64,000 nucleotides of DNA from Candidatus Gastranaerophilales bacterium (lineage in GTDB: Bacteria > Cyanobacteriota > Vampirovibrionia > Gastranaerophilales > Gastranaerophilaceae), in contig CALUQY010000002.1 in NCBI GenBank assembly GCA_944323035.1, forward strand, positions 1 through 64,000. The letters are read 5' to 3'. Each line of letters begins with the position of its first letter. Within the stretch, counting starts at the first letter, position 1. A program made the position numbers and the translations under genes. Under the pieces are notes generated by a model. The model saw nothing but the letters and a program-made list of their open reading frames with translations, was not told the DNA's origin and did not search any database. Below, one piece after another: positions 25,353 through 33,709 of this stretch.

Positions 25353-25829
25353 CTAATTAGATTTTCTTAAATACACCTTTAAAAGCGAAACCAATTTTTG
25401 AGGATTTTCGTATAATGCAGGTTTTATAGGTAAAATTTCATCATGCGAAGGGTTTACGATAATAACATAAGGTAATGTCCGAACTTTAAGTTTTTTCACC
25501 AATGAACTATTATCAGGATGTTTGTAACTTAAAACGCTAAATCCATAATCTTTCTGTAAATTGTTATAAACAAAATATCCGTTATTAACATATCTCGCAG
25601 CGGTGGCAAAATCTGAGAAATCTGCAAACACAATTAAATAAGGTTTTCTACCATTTTTTATTTGAGAATATGAAGTTCCAATGTAGGGTTGATTTAAAAC
25701 TTCATTCACATCAATATTTTTAGATTTTGCAAGTTCAAATAAATAGTCCAAATTAACTTCATCCGCATAACAATATGGCGAAACCAATAGGGTAAACAAC
25801 ATTATTAAACAAATAACAATCTTTTTCAT
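25353..25829 (-). CDS. Secreted thioredoxin-fold protein without CXXC
   Basis: 158 residues with a signal peptide (about 1-22). The mature part has a thioredoxin-like pattern: the strand PYLIVFADFSDF, and KVRTLPYVIIVNP, where the Pro would be the cis-proline. No cysteine is present in the place of the redox pair, so it cannot be an oxidoreductase of the usual kind. A chaperone-like or structural role is possible. It is preceded by the patatin gene on the same strand. Fold assignment is tentative. Confidence 0.55.
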   Translation of the reverse strand: MKKIVICLIMLFTLLVSPYCYADEVNLDYLFELAKSKNIDVNEVLNQPYIGTSYSQIKNGRKPYLIVFADFSDFATAARYVNNGYFVYNNLQKDYGFSVLSYKHPDNSSLVKKLKVRTLPYVIIVNPSHDEILPIKPALYENPQKLVSLLKVYLRKSN

Positions 25830-25865
25830 ACAAAAATTATAACATATTTAGTAACATTATACAAC

Positions 25866-27062
25866 CTAGCTTTCAATAAGTTTCAGCGTATTTTTCAAAA
25901 AAATATTTTTTTCGCACAAAGCCGCTTCTATATCATCAAGTTTTTTTATAACAAAACGGAAATTCTTTAAATATACTTGGCGTAAAAACAATGTTTTAGC
26001 AGTATTGTCCAGGATTTCAACAGCTAACTCTTTGATTTCAGAATAAATTTTATCCTCAATTTCAAATTTGATATCACACAATAAAGCTAAAAGATTAGCA
26101 TATTTTACTTGAGCATCAGCAACTTTATCATTTAAAAGTAAATCATGAATATCAACAATAAAATTTTTAATTTTAATATAATTATCCAGCAGGTGCGCCT
26201 TTTTCTTCGGCAAAATATTCTTAAAATAGGCAATCGTTTGATTATACCCGTCCTCAATCAAAGCTTTACGTTCAGCCTCTTTCATCTGAAAATTAACGAT
26301 TACAACGTCACCCGTATTAACAACAAGGCAATCGTGGGTTTCATCCCGCTCATAAAGATTAACCACAAACTCACTTGCAACAGACGTTATGCAGCTGTAG
26401 ACCGAATTTATAAAACTTATCGGATTGGTTAAATCCCCGCAAGGCGTACCCTCTAAACGGATTTCCAGAATATTTTCTTTAAGATTTGCCAGAGTGTCGC
26501 ACAATTTCCACATCGGCCAGCTCTTTTGCAAATCTCCGTCAACAAGCGTCACATCGCCGACCTCAATCGCCTTCATCAACCCCGGCATACAAGCAGAAAT
26601 TCTCACGGCTTCTGCTATCTCAAAATCCGGCGTTGCCTCACGCGAAAATTCTTTACAGCAAAAATTTGTTAAATCCGTTGTAATAATAACGCAATTTTTC
26701 TCAATATCCGCAAAAGTTACAGGCTTATTCTTCCCTTTGGAATATGTTACGCCATAAAACTTAGTTTCAATAATCTCGCGCATCCAATCAAGAAAAATAT
26801 CACCCTTACTGAGCGCAAGCGATTTACTAAAATTTATATCTCTAAAGAGTTCAAAATCCACATCAAGAAAAATTTTCTCCAACTCTTCATCCGAATACCC
26901 GACCGCAAGCGCCGCCGCTACAATCGCCCCGACAGACGAACCCGCCAGTGTTCCCAGCCCGACACCAATTTCATTTAAAGCTCTTACAACCCCGATATGA
27001 GCCATTCCGCGGATTGCACCGCCGCCAAATAAACAAGCATATTTCAAATCATTTTTATTCAT
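25866..27062 (-). CDS. Patatin-like phospholipase
   Basis: The ATG at 27062 (MNKNDLKYA) is preferred; an upstream frame extension adds 22 residues not typical of the family. The 398 residues hold the oxyanion loop GGGAIRG (13-19), nucleophile GSSVG with Ser43, and the dyad Asp in VDGDL. The C-terminal 150 residues are helical, of unknown role. The enzyme is predicted to be a cytoplasmic or membrane-associated acyl hydrolase (RssA-like). No signal peptide. Confidence 0.87.
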   Translation of the reverse strand: MNKNDLKYACLFGGGAIRGMAHIGVVRALNEIGVGLGTLAGSSVGAIVAAALAVGYSDEELEKIFLDVDFELFRDINFSKSLALSKGDIFLDWMREIIETKFYGVTYSKGKNKPVTFADIEKNCVIITTDLTNFCCKEFSREATPDFEIAEAVRISACMPGLMKAIEVGDVTLVDGDLQKSWPMWKLCDTLANLKENILEIRLEGTPCGDLTNPISFINSVYSCITSVASEFVVNLYERDETHDCLVVNTGDVVIVNFQMKEAERKALIEDGYNQTIAYFKNILPKKKAHLLDNYIKIKNFIVDIHDLLLNDKVADAQVKYANLLALLCDIKFEIEDKIYSEIKELAVEILDNTAKTLFLRQVYLKNFRFVIKKLDDIEAALCEKNIFLKNTLKLIES

Positions 27063-27148
27063 ATTCTTCTTATACCACAAAAAAGACTGCCTTTTATAAT
27101 AAAAAACAGTCTTTTTTATAAAAATCAATCCGTTGATGTACTAATCAA

Positions 27149-27433
27149 TTAAGCAGCCTGACAGCCGTTAATCTCTCTGATTAAGTAATCAGCAATCCAT
27201 TGGAAATCTTTATTTTTCTTTGCAGCATCTTCCAGATATTTAACAGACTGTTCGCCAAGTCTGATAAGAGTCATTGCGATAACGCCCCTTTTTAAACCCT
27301 TGATGCTTTGTAATTCTTCAACTAAAACCGGCAGAGCTTTATCACCGATGCTTACCAGTTTGTTTTCTAATTCATTTTTGTTTGAATTGTCTGCTGTGTC
27401 TAATTTTGATAAAATTTCATTTATAGTTTCCAT
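27149..27433 (-). CDS. Small HEAT-repeat-like protein
   Basis: The ATG at 27433 (METINEIL) gives 94 residues; five extra in-frame codons upstream are unlikely to be used. The sequence is entirely helical: ENKLVSIGDKALPVLVEELQSIKG then VIAMTLIRLGEQSVKYLEDAAKK resembles two HEAT repeats. This suggests a protein-binding adaptor. No catalytic residues, and I recognise no family name. Confidence 0.6.
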   Translation of the reverse strand: METINEILSKLDTADNSNKNELENKLVSIGDKALPVLVEELQSIKGLKRGVIAMTLIRLGEQSVKYLEDAAKKNKDFQWIADYLIREINGCQAA

Positions 27434-27558
27434 AATTATCTCCATCAAATCTTATATTATAATTATAAAACCAAAAAATAACGAATCGGGATTTCCTTAT
27501 AAAATCTTTATATGCGTCTTTATATGAAATTACATAAGACGCAAATCCCTCACCAGAC

Positions 27559-27586
27559 TTGATTTTATTTTTATTTGTACTACAAT
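27559..27586 (+). promoter_or_regulatory. Promoter of rpsU
   Basis: TTGATT (27559-27564), 16 nt, TACAAT (27581-27586), about 60 nt before the start. The ribosome binding site is AAAGGTGG. Confidence 0.65.
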
Positions 27587-27644
27587 AACAGTACAAAACA
27601 AAATATTACACTCTTAAATTGCTATAAAGGTGGTGAAAAAATAA

Positions 27645-27815
27645 ATGGCAGAAGTAAAAGTTGGCGAAAACGAAAGTATTGAAAGCGCATTAAGACGTTT
27701 CAAGAAAAAAATCCAAAAGGCAGGAATTCTTTCTGAAATCAAAAAACGCGAAAGATACGAAAAGCCAAGCGTAAAAAGAAAACGCAAATCAGAAGCAGCT
27801 AGAAAACGCAAATAG
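27645..27815 (+). CDS. rpsU: Ribosomal protein bS21
   Basis: 56 residues starting [20 protein letters not shown] and continuing into a very basic tail ([13 protein letters not shown]). This is the standard bS21 pattern, including [16 protein letters not shown]. It is monocistronic with promoter and terminator. The protein helps initiation by contacting the anti-Shine-Dalgarno end of 16S rRNA. Confidence 0.95.
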   Translation: MAEVKVGENESIESALRRFKKKIQKAGILSEIKKRERYEKPSVKRKRKSEAARKRK

Positions 27816-27952
27816 CGTAGCTCGGTGTGGAGTGCCGGTGCTGGTACACGTTAGTGTAGCAGGCAGGGCACGGAACATTACGTCAGCGACGTTTCAAATT
27901 CCGCAATTGTTTAGTACAATTGCAAGGAATTTGCCAGGAGCAAAATTATATA
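27816..27952. repeat. Palindromic intergenic element after rpsU
   Basis: No gene. It opens GCGTAGCTCGGTGTGGAGTGCC, shortened here to its landmarks GCGTAG and GTGTGGAGTGC, which resemble the segment after rpmG (15923 onward: GCGTAGTGCG, GTGTGAGTGC). A strong nested stem, AATTCC-CAATTG...CAATTG-GGAATT, lies near 27895-27930. Confidence 0.4.
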
Positions 27953-27954
27953 AA

Positions 27955-27994
27955 ACGAAAACGTCGAACTTTGGTTCGGCGTTTTTGTTTTATA
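27955..27994. terminator. Bidirectional terminator between rpsU and the porin gene
   Basis: Hairpin AACGTCGAAC-TTTG-GTTCGGCGTT with A-rich and T-rich flanks, able to stop transcription from both converging genes. Confidence 0.8.
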
Positions 27995-29213
27995 AAAGAA
28001 TTTGTGTTCCGAGGAAGAGCCTGTGGCTATCTTCACGCGCCTCATCCTGACAGAAAATATAGTTCAGCATCAATTTCAACGCCTGACCTTTAATATAATA
28101 GTTCAGACCGGCAGTATATTCCTGTCTTTCATCATTTTCCATTTCTCTATTCGGGTCAAAAGTGTCAAAACGCGCAACCATTTGAATTTTCGGGGTCAGA
28201 TGATAGCCAAGCGTAGTGTAAAAACCTGATGCTTTCTTATCACTTAACCCTACCTGCCCGTTATAACCGTCTGCAATAGAGCCTTCACAGTTTATAAGGA
28301 AGTCTTTATATTCATAGCCAAAATACGCGCCGCCAACGGCATAATCCGTGTGGTGAGTTCCGGCACTGATACCTGTACCGAGAGTCAAATCACCGTATTC
28401 GCCCTTTGTTTTTCCAAGCGGTTTAAAATCAACCCACCCCGTAAAATCCACACCGGGGAAGAATTCCCTGAAATACGTGTCAGAACTGTAAACCCCGAAG
28501 TCGTAATCAACTAAATCCAAATCACCGATGACCCTCAGCCCGACTTTTCTGGAATTAGCAAAAGTTCTTGCAAATTGCGACCTGTTCAAGAATAACAGCG
28601 TTGATGTACTCTGACCGCCCTCGACACCAATCGGAAGCTTTGAATTCCCGAGAAGAATTTTATGGTTTTTAATATTATCGTTTGTAATATACATATCTGA
28701 AATCAGATTTTGCCAGAAACTCCACTGGTTAGAAGGTGCAAGACGGGTTTTAAACTTATAATCCCAGCCGTTTACAAATTCACCCTCAATACCTGCTTCA
28801 ATTGCAGTTACATCATAAAAAGTATCAGTATCCTCATTATCCGCCAGATTAATATTCATATTCCCGCGATAAGCGCCGAAAAGCTGCATATCTTTGATAA
28901 TCCCTTTTTTCGGACGAACCGTCAAAATATCTTCCAAAAGATAAACCGGCGTATCTGTCTGGTGAACTTCCAATTTATAAACTTTTTGCAGCTTGCTCAT
29001 AAGCGAACCTTCCTCAATGTGTTCCAGTTCGAGGTTTCTTTCAATAATGACGTCCTTACGTCCGTACATCTTGCGGTGTTTGTTATAAAGCTCTTCTTTA
29101 AGCGTATTTGTTTCTAATCTAACTTCGGCTTGCTGCTCCTGCACTGCAAAACTAAACGGCTGTGCAAGGGTAAACATTAAAATTAAGATTGATATTTTTA
29201 ATAAAACATTCAT
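27990..29213 (-). CDS. Outer-membrane porin (OprO/OprP-like)
   Basis: The ATG at 29213 (MNVLLKIS) is chosen because a signal peptide begins there (1-24, ending SFAV); the longer frame upstream lacks one. 407 residues. An N-terminal charged region of about 60 residues is followed by alternating beta strands with aromatic girdles (WDYKFKTRLAPS, GNSKLPIGVEGGQST, FDTFDPNREMENDERQEYTAG split across strands). These match phosphate-selective porin O/P proteins, ending in a strand with terminal Leu. Such porins serve passive uptake of anions or small solutes; the specificity here is unknown. Confidence 0.8.
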   Translation of the reverse strand: MNVLLKISILILMFTLAQPFSFAVQEQQAEVRLETNTLKEELYNKHRKMYGRKDVIIERNLELEHIEEGSLMSKLQKVYKLEVHQTDTPVYLLEDILTVRPKKGIIKDMQLFGAYRGNMNINLADNEDTDTFYDVTAIEAGIEGEFVNGWDYKFKTRLAPSNQWSFWQNLISDMYITNDNIKNHKILLGNSKLPIGVEGGQSTSTLLFLNRSQFARTFANSRKVGLRVIGDLDLVDYDFGVYSSDTYFREFFPGVDFTGWVDFKPLGKTKGEYGDLTLGTGISAGTHHTDYAVGGAYFGYEYKDFLINCEGSIADGYNGQVGLSDKKASGFYTTLGYHLTPKIQMVARFDTFDPNREMENDERQEYTAGLNYYIKGQALKLMLNYIFCQDEAREDSHRLFLGTQILL

Positions 29214-29368
29214 TGTTTTTCGATTGTAGCATAGAAAAATTCTTAAAGCAAGCCCGCCGTTCAACAGTTTTGCCCCATTGTTAAAAACTGTTAAGCATTC
29301 TTGAATAAAAAAAGCAATTTTCCGTAAAAAAAAACTTTATATATAAGTAAGGAAAAGAGGACAATTCA

Positions 29369-29572
29369 ATGAACGAAAAGGAATTAAACACTATTATGTC
29401 GGTTGTTACAGACCCAATCGAAAATGTATATAAAATTGAAACAAGAAAAGATCTGGAAGAAATTTCAAGAATTATCAGAATTTTCGATCTGGCGCACGAA
29501 CAGCACTACAAACATACGATGTTTTCAGTTCGTTCACTGCTTGCATTAAAACTGGTAATGAGTAATAATTAA
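29369..29572 (+). CDS. Small helical protein of unknown function
   Basis: 67 residues, starting MNEKELNTIMSVV, with the charged helix ETRKDLEEISRIIRIFDLAHEQ split near its middle. It is cytoplasmic, with no known motif. AAAAGAGGACAATTCA precedes the ATG, and a plausible terminator follows 30 nt after the stop, so it is expressed alone. I do not recognise it. Confidence 0.6.
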   Translation: MNEKELNTIMSVVTDPIENVYKIETRKDLEEISRIIRIFDLAHEQHYKHTMFSVRSLLALKLVMSNN

Positions 29573-29601
29573 CGCGAGCCGGACAAAATTTGGTCAAACA
29601 G

Positions 29602-29650
29602 AAAGGATTAGTTTCATTTGTAAAGAAAGATGGAGCTAGTCCTTTTTAGT
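29602..29650 (+). terminator. Terminator after the 67-residue protein gene
   Basis: Stem AAAGGATTAG / CTAGTCCTTT (one G-T pair) around a 23-nt loop, followed by TTTAG. Rather large loop, so only moderate support. Confidence 0.5.
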
Positions 29651-29862
29651 GTGTAAAATAAAACAGTTCTTCGCCGCATCAAACGTTAATACAATATCAC
29701 GCCACATATTGTCATTGCGAGCCGACGCCAGTTGGCGTGGCAATCCGGAATGACGTAACCTTTAATGTCATCCCGAATTTATTTCGGGATCTGGCCAGCG
29801 TTGCGTGCGGCCGGTATCGCCGGTGAGATTCCGTATCAAGTACGGAATGACATTAAATAGCA
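29650..29862 (+). repeat. Composite of dispersed repeats (R1 left end and two R2 palindromes)
   Basis: An R1 left end (AACAGTTCTTCGCCGC) is followed by two palindromic repeats. The first (29711-29753) runs GTCATTGCGAGCC to GGCGTGGCAATCC. The second (29767-29851) runs GTCATCCCGAATTT with ATTTCGGGATCTGG to CAAGTACGGAATGAC. Closely related pieces occur inside the two long-leader prepilin genes. No gene is seen in this 300-nt gap. Confidence 0.8.
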
Positions 29863-29875
29863 GGGTGCCTTTATA

Positions 29876-30079
29876 TTAATCAGGAATATACTTAAACAAA
29901 TCATTAGGCGTACAATCCAATGCGTAACACAGACGATTTAATGTTGTAAACTCAATTCCGGTTGTTTCATCATGATAAAGTTTGTAAATAGTATTGTAAG
30001 CAACACCGGCTAACCTTGCAGTTTCGGCTACCGTCATTTTTCGCATACCTATTAATGATGAAACGTTATTTTTAATCAT
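29876..30079 (-). CDS. XRE-family HTH regulator
   Basis: 67 residues forming a single Cro/CI-type helix-turn-helix: MTVAETARLAGVAYNTIYKLY with the second half LNRLCYALDCTPNDLFKYIP. Its start overlaps the end of the AbrB-like gene (ATGA), so the two are co-translated. This resembles a two-gene regulatory or antitoxin unit, though no toxin-like partner is evident. Confidence 0.85.
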   Translation of the reverse strand: MIKNNVSSLIGMRKMTVAETARLAGVAYNTIYKLYHDETTGIEFTTLNRLCYALDCTPNDLFKYIPD

Positions 30080-30405
30080 AAATTATTATTAGCCTTTTTA
30101 ATATACAAAGTTTGCCCTATTACTTTAAAATCAATCTCATCTGTTTCAGGATTAATCTCTAAAAGTTCAAGCAAAGAAGAATCAAGATTTAGCCCGTAAG
30201 AAGAACTTCTTTTTATCAACTTTTTGCATAACAAATCTTTATACTTTTCAAGTTCAGAATTAGGGATTTTTCTGACAAGCAAAACCCCGTCACCAGCTTC
30301 AATATGAACCGTATATTCCTCTTTTGTAATACCCAACAATTTTACAAACGTTTTATTAATATACAATTGCCAAGCATTACCACTAGATTGCAACATTTTT
30401 CTCAA
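30076..30405 (-). CDS. Protein with two AbrB-like swapped-hairpin segments
   Basis: 109 residues. The first half (about 8-46: WQLYINKTFVKLLGI ... GVLLVRKI) and the second (about 75-105: YGLNLDSSLLELLEI ... IDFKVIGQTLYIKK) follow the same beta-helix-beta plan seen in SpoVT/AbrB DNA-binding domains. A tandem arrangement could bind DNA as a pseudo-dimer. It lies directly upstream of and overlaps an XRE gene. Domain call is by pattern only. Confidence 0.5.
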   Translation of the reverse strand: MRKMLQSSGNAWQLYINKTFVKLLGITKEEYTVHIEAGDGVLLVRKIPNSELEKYKDLLCKKLIKRSSSYGLNLDSSLLELLEINPETDEIDFKVIGQTLYIKKANNNL

Positions 30406-30427
30406 TTAGAGATAAAATTTAAGATTA

Positions 30428-30459
30428 AAAAACGCCCCGATTTTATCGGGGCGTTTAAC
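30428..30459 (-). terminator. Terminator after hpf
   Basis: Stem ACGCCCCGAT / ATCGGGGCGT with TTTTTTAATC on the minus strand, 2 nt beyond the hpf stop. Confidence 0.9.
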
Positions 30460-30460
30460 T

Positions 30461-30814
30461 TTATGCTTCTTCCACTGGTTCAGGGGCTTCATCTGTTCTG
30501 ATTGAGGATTTATCTGAACCAAGGGCTTTGTCTTTGAACTTTTTAACCTGCCTGTCAAGTTTATCCGCCAGCAGGTCAATACTTGCGTACATTGATTCTG
30601 CAGCTTCTTCGCAGTGAACCACGCCTATATCCATTTTACATGATACTTCGGCAACATGTCTGCCTGTTGCAGCCGGATTTTTTATTACCGACAACACAAC
30701 TTCAATACCCTGAATTTGGTCGTAGTGGCCGGCTACTTTGCCAAATTTTTCTTTTACATAAGCTTTAATAGCGTCTGTAATTTCGATGTTTCTTCCGTTT
30801 ACGTAAATGTGCAT
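30461..30814 (-). CDS. hpf: Ribosome hibernation factor, short form
   Basis: 117 residues starting MHIYVNGRNIEITDAIKAYVK, with the HPF/RaiA S30AE fold (VSCKMDIGVVHCEEAAESMYASID split at its centre; family helix DLLADKLDRQVKKFKDK). It has no C-terminal dimerisation domain of long HPF; instead there is an acidic tail (APEPVEEA). It would bind the 30S A and P sites in stationary cells. AGGAGG ribosome binding site, TATACT -10 about 35 nt upstream, and a strong terminator: a single-gene unit. Confidence 0.92.
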   Translation of the reverse strand: MHIYVNGRNIEITDAIKAYVKEKFGKVAGHYDQIQGIEVVLSVIKNPAATGRHVAEVSCKMDIGVVHCEEAAESMYASIDLLADKLDRQVKKFKDKALGSDKSSIRTDEAPEPVEEA

Positions 30815-31047
30815 GTCTGCCTCCTATCATATACTACCACCTCAGTATAACATATCTGAGGGAAAATTTAAAGTGCAAAAACGATTATTCTGAAATGTTT
30901 TCAGAAAAATAATAACTCCTAATAATCAATTATCCTATACGAAAGCTGTATCTCCCTTTATGCTAACAACTCCCATATCGGACAGCACAAGAAGAAACTT
31001 TAAACTTTAAGAAAAAAGTTTACAAAAATTAATCCGTTACGTACAAA

Positions 31048-31251
31048 CTAATCTTCAATCAAGAATTGTTGAAGTTCAACGTTAGGGGTGCCGATTACGC
31101 GCACAAGCTCAAGAACAGACGCTTTCATCTGGCATTTTTGTGATGAGCTGCTGAAAAAATCTTTATAAAAACACCCTTCGCAATTACAACCTCTTTTATA
31201 ACATTCCAAAGCCGTTTGCGTCCATCTTCTGACCGCTACAGCTCTTCCCAT
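31048..31251 (-). CDS. Small cysteine-motif protein
   Basis: The ATG at 31251 (MGRAVAVRRW), six bases after AGCAGGG, is preferred; a TTG at 31308 is the only other in-frame option. The 67 residues contain ECYKRGCNCEGCFYKDFF and a later QKCQMKASVLELVRVIG. The five clustered Cys suggest a metal site. Small proteins with the same WTQ...C...GCxCxxC...CQMK layout exist in many anaerobes as conserved hypotheticals. Function unknown. Confidence 0.7.
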   Translation of the reverse strand: MGRAVAVRRWTQTALECYKRGCNCEGCFYKDFFSSSSQKCQMKASVLELVRVIGTPNVELQQFLIED

Positions 31252-31427
31252 ATCCCTGCTTCTAAACAACTTATTATCTCCCACGATTATCTTTACACAT
31301 CGGCTCAATTCTCCCCAACTGGCAGAGCCTTTATTTTCAAGGGTTCATGCCCCTCTATTTACATTATAGAAAATCCTCATGTTTTTTCAAGCGTCAAACA
31401 TGTGATTGTTAATATTTGTAACGAGAA
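31252..31427 (-). promoter_or_regulatory. Promoter and long leader of the cysteine-motif gene
   Basis: On the minus strand, TTGAAA is 16 nt from TATAAT (near 31370-31397), leaving a leader of about 110 nt to the ATG at 31251. The leader contains a possible stem GGCTC...GAGCC and a small GGGG...CCC hairpin. The rest of the gap up to 31556 shows no gene. It could be an sRNA or a regulated leader; nothing recognisable. Confidence 0.45.
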
Positions 31428-31556
31428 CTTATTTCCCAGTAATTTCAAGGAGTTTCAGCTTTTCAACATGCCCAATGCTTACTCTCATCATGGTTTCCAT
31501 GATTTTAACCATGGAAAGACATGGGGCGCATGGTTTTTGACCTATCTCAACCGGTA

Positions 31557-32678
31557 TTAAGATTTGTAAATTTTTGTCCGGCGCTTGATTAAATTTGCAG
31601 CGATTATTGCCGTAAACGGTACACATACAAGGATTGCAATACTTCCTATGAGAGCGGAAGAAATTTCGGTTGCAACCTGATTGAGGTTGAAAAACTTTTG
31701 CATGTCAATGCTCGAAGCCAGCAGCACCAGCGGCAGCGCAGAGCCAAGATAAACAAGGATAAGCGTATTTGACATTGTTCCGATAACGTCGCGGCCGACA
31801 TTCATGCCCGAGGTGAAAAGCTGCTTTATGCTAATATCCGGATCCGTTTGATAAACCTCATTGATAGTACTTGCAATTGAAACACCCATATCCATCAATG
31901 CACCGAGTGCTGAAAGTATCATTGCCGCTGCAAGAAGCCCCTGCATATTCAAATCCGGCCTTTCGGAATGCAAAAACATACATTCTTCCCCGACATAACC
32001 CGTCAGATGAGCCATTTTAATAGTCAGTCCCGCAAGAAGTGCCGCAATTACCAGACTTGAAACCGTTCCCAGAATTGCGGAAGTGCTTTTGTAATTAAAA
32101 CCGCTTACAAAATATATAGTAATAACAGTTGATAAAAGCCCTACCAGCAATGCCGCAAATATCGGAGAAACATCATGCAGAACAAGCGGCATCATTACAA
32201 GAAAAACAAGTGCCACCGTCAAAACTATTGATATCAATGCTCTTAAACCTTTTGTCCGCCCGATTAGAATGACAAACAGTGAAAAAATACCTGCTAAAAG
32301 CCACAAAGTTCCTTCGCGGCGGATGTCGGTGATGAAAAAGTCAACATCATCAGCGCTCACAACAAAATCATCCTGTGGTTCGAGGTGGACAACAACCCTT
32401 GCGCCTTTTTTCAAATTAATATCATAATACGGATTTCCGCTGACAACATTCTCAACAATACGTTTCTCGCCCTTAAACTGACCCGTTAAAATTTCAAGTT
32501 CCACGACCTGTCGTATTGCTTCAACGCCGTTTTCTTCAACGTTTTGGGATTCAATTTCTCTGACTATGCCCGTTGCGGAAGGCAAAAATTTAACCACCGG
32601 CTTTTCTTCTTTTTGGGCAAAGGCAGGCTGAATGATACAAAGACAGAACATTATGAAAAGTAAAATTAATTTCTTCAA
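31557..32678 (-). CDS. YibE/F-family membrane protein
   Basis: 373 residues: signal peptide (1-21), a soluble domain of about 100 residues (IVENVVSGNPYYDINLKKGARV), then eight or so membrane helices, matching the YibE/F family. Its role is unproven. It overlaps the end of the panE-like gene by 4 nt, so the two are co-translated, which may hint at a link between the membrane protein and pantothenate or a related ketoacid. Confidence 0.85.
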   Translation of the reverse strand: MKKLILLFIMFCLCIIQPAFAQKEEKPVVKFLPSATGIVREIESQNVEENGVEAIRQVVELEILTGQFKGEKRIVENVVSGNPYYDINLKKGARVVVHLEPQDDFVVSADDVDFFITDIRREGTLWLLAGIFSLFVILIGRTKGLRALISIVLTVALVFLVMMPLVLHDVSPIFAALLVGLLSTVITIYFVSGFNYKSTSAILGTVSSLVIAALLAGLTIKMAHLTGYVGEECMFLHSERPDLNMQGLLAAAMILSALGALMDMGVSIASTINEVYQTDPDISIKQLFTSGMNVGRDVIGTMSNTLILVYLGSALPLVLLASSIDMQKFFNLNQVATEISSALIGSIAILVCVPFTAIIAANLIKRRTKIYKS

Positions 32679-33589
32679 AATTTTTCCTCAAGAATTCTAA
32701 TCATTTCATACATCACCTGATTATAAGGCGTTGCAACCTTGTGTTTTGCGCCCAATCTCAGTACGGTGCCTGCAAAAATGTCCAGCTCGGTTTTCCGGCC
32801 TGCTTCAATATCCTGCCACATAGAAGTTTTGCCGTTTTCAACCATCGAAAACAGTGCCTTTATAAAATCAGACTCTAAATTTTCATAGCCTTCAACGCCT
32901 TCAAGCCTTGCCAGTTCCATAACTTCGCGCACAATATGGGTGGCAAATTCAAGGAAATTTTCACTCTTTTGCATATCGCCAAATGTCATTTTTAATATAC
33001 AAGAAGTCTGATTGACAACAACGTTAAGCGCGAATTTCAGCCACTTAGCGTATATAATATTCTCCGGCGTTTCAAAATCCACGCCCGCGCGCCTGAAAAA
33101 CTCACAAACCCGGTCGACATTGGCCCTGTCCTGCGATTTGTCAGACCCGAACACTATACGCCCGACCCCGTCCTGAACAACCTCATTACCGACCCGCATT
33201 GCGCTGTGCCCGATAAAATAGCCGTACAGAAGCTTTTCACGCCCGTAAACCTCAGCCACTTTTTCCTCCGCCTCAATCCCGTTAAGAATAGGCAAAATAA
33301 CAGTGTTTTCACCCACAAAGTTGCGCAAATTCTTCATAACTTCATCCAGCGCATTCATCTTGGTGGCAATTAAAACTAAATCTGCCTTGTAACCCGTTTC
33401 ATAAGGCAAAATATAATCAAAAAACTTCTCTTCGCCATTCATTTTAGGCGGATTCTGGGAATATCTGTGCAAACGTTCCGTATCAACCAAAACCTTTAAA
33501 CTTTCCGGCAAATTCTTCTGGATTTTGCAGGCAAAAGTCATTCCGACAGCACCCAATCCGCAAATTAAAACATTCTTTATATCTCTCAT
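32675..33589 (-). CDS. panE: Ketopantoate reductase family enzyme
   Basis: 304 residues. The Rossmann motif CGLGAVGM is at 10-17. NPIL-like LPILNGIEAEE, KWLKFALNVVVNQTSCIL and the ApbA C-terminal helical domain follow. PanE reduces 2-dehydropantoate to pantoate with NADPH for coenzyme A synthesis (coaD is elsewhere in the window); family members can have other substrates, so the symbol is provisional. Confidence 0.85.
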   Translation of the reverse strand: MRDIKNVLICGLGAVGMTFACKIQKNLPESLKVLVDTERLHRYSQNPPKMNGEEKFFDYILPYETGYKADLVLIATKMNALDEVMKNLRNFVGENTVILPILNGIEAEEKVAEVYGREKLLYGYFIGHSAMRVGNEVVQDGVGRIVFGSDKSQDRANVDRVCEFFRRAGVDFETPENIIYAKWLKFALNVVVNQTSCILKMTFGDMQKSENFLEFATHIVREVMELARLEGVEGYENLESDFIKALFSMVENGKTSMWQDIEAGRKTELDIFAGTVLRLGAKHKVATPYNQVMYEMIRILEEKF

Positions 33590-33709
33590 TCCTCAATTAT
33601 ATCATATCGCCCAAAGTTTTAAAAAAATGTTACAAATTTCAAAAAAAAGTCAATTCGGAAGCGAAAAAAAACTTTATATCATTGTGTGTAGATAATCAAT
33701 AGTGTGTGT

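Noticed and set aside
31309-31427. 6S RNA in the gap upstream of the cysteine-motif gene
   Set aside because: There is a promoter and some pairing, but not the long closing stem and central bubble that define 6S RNA; too weak to call.
31216-31560. 114-codon plus-strand frame between the cysteine-motif gene and yibE/F
   Set aside because: It overlaps the opposite gene's start and promoter, has unusual codon content, and shows no family pattern.
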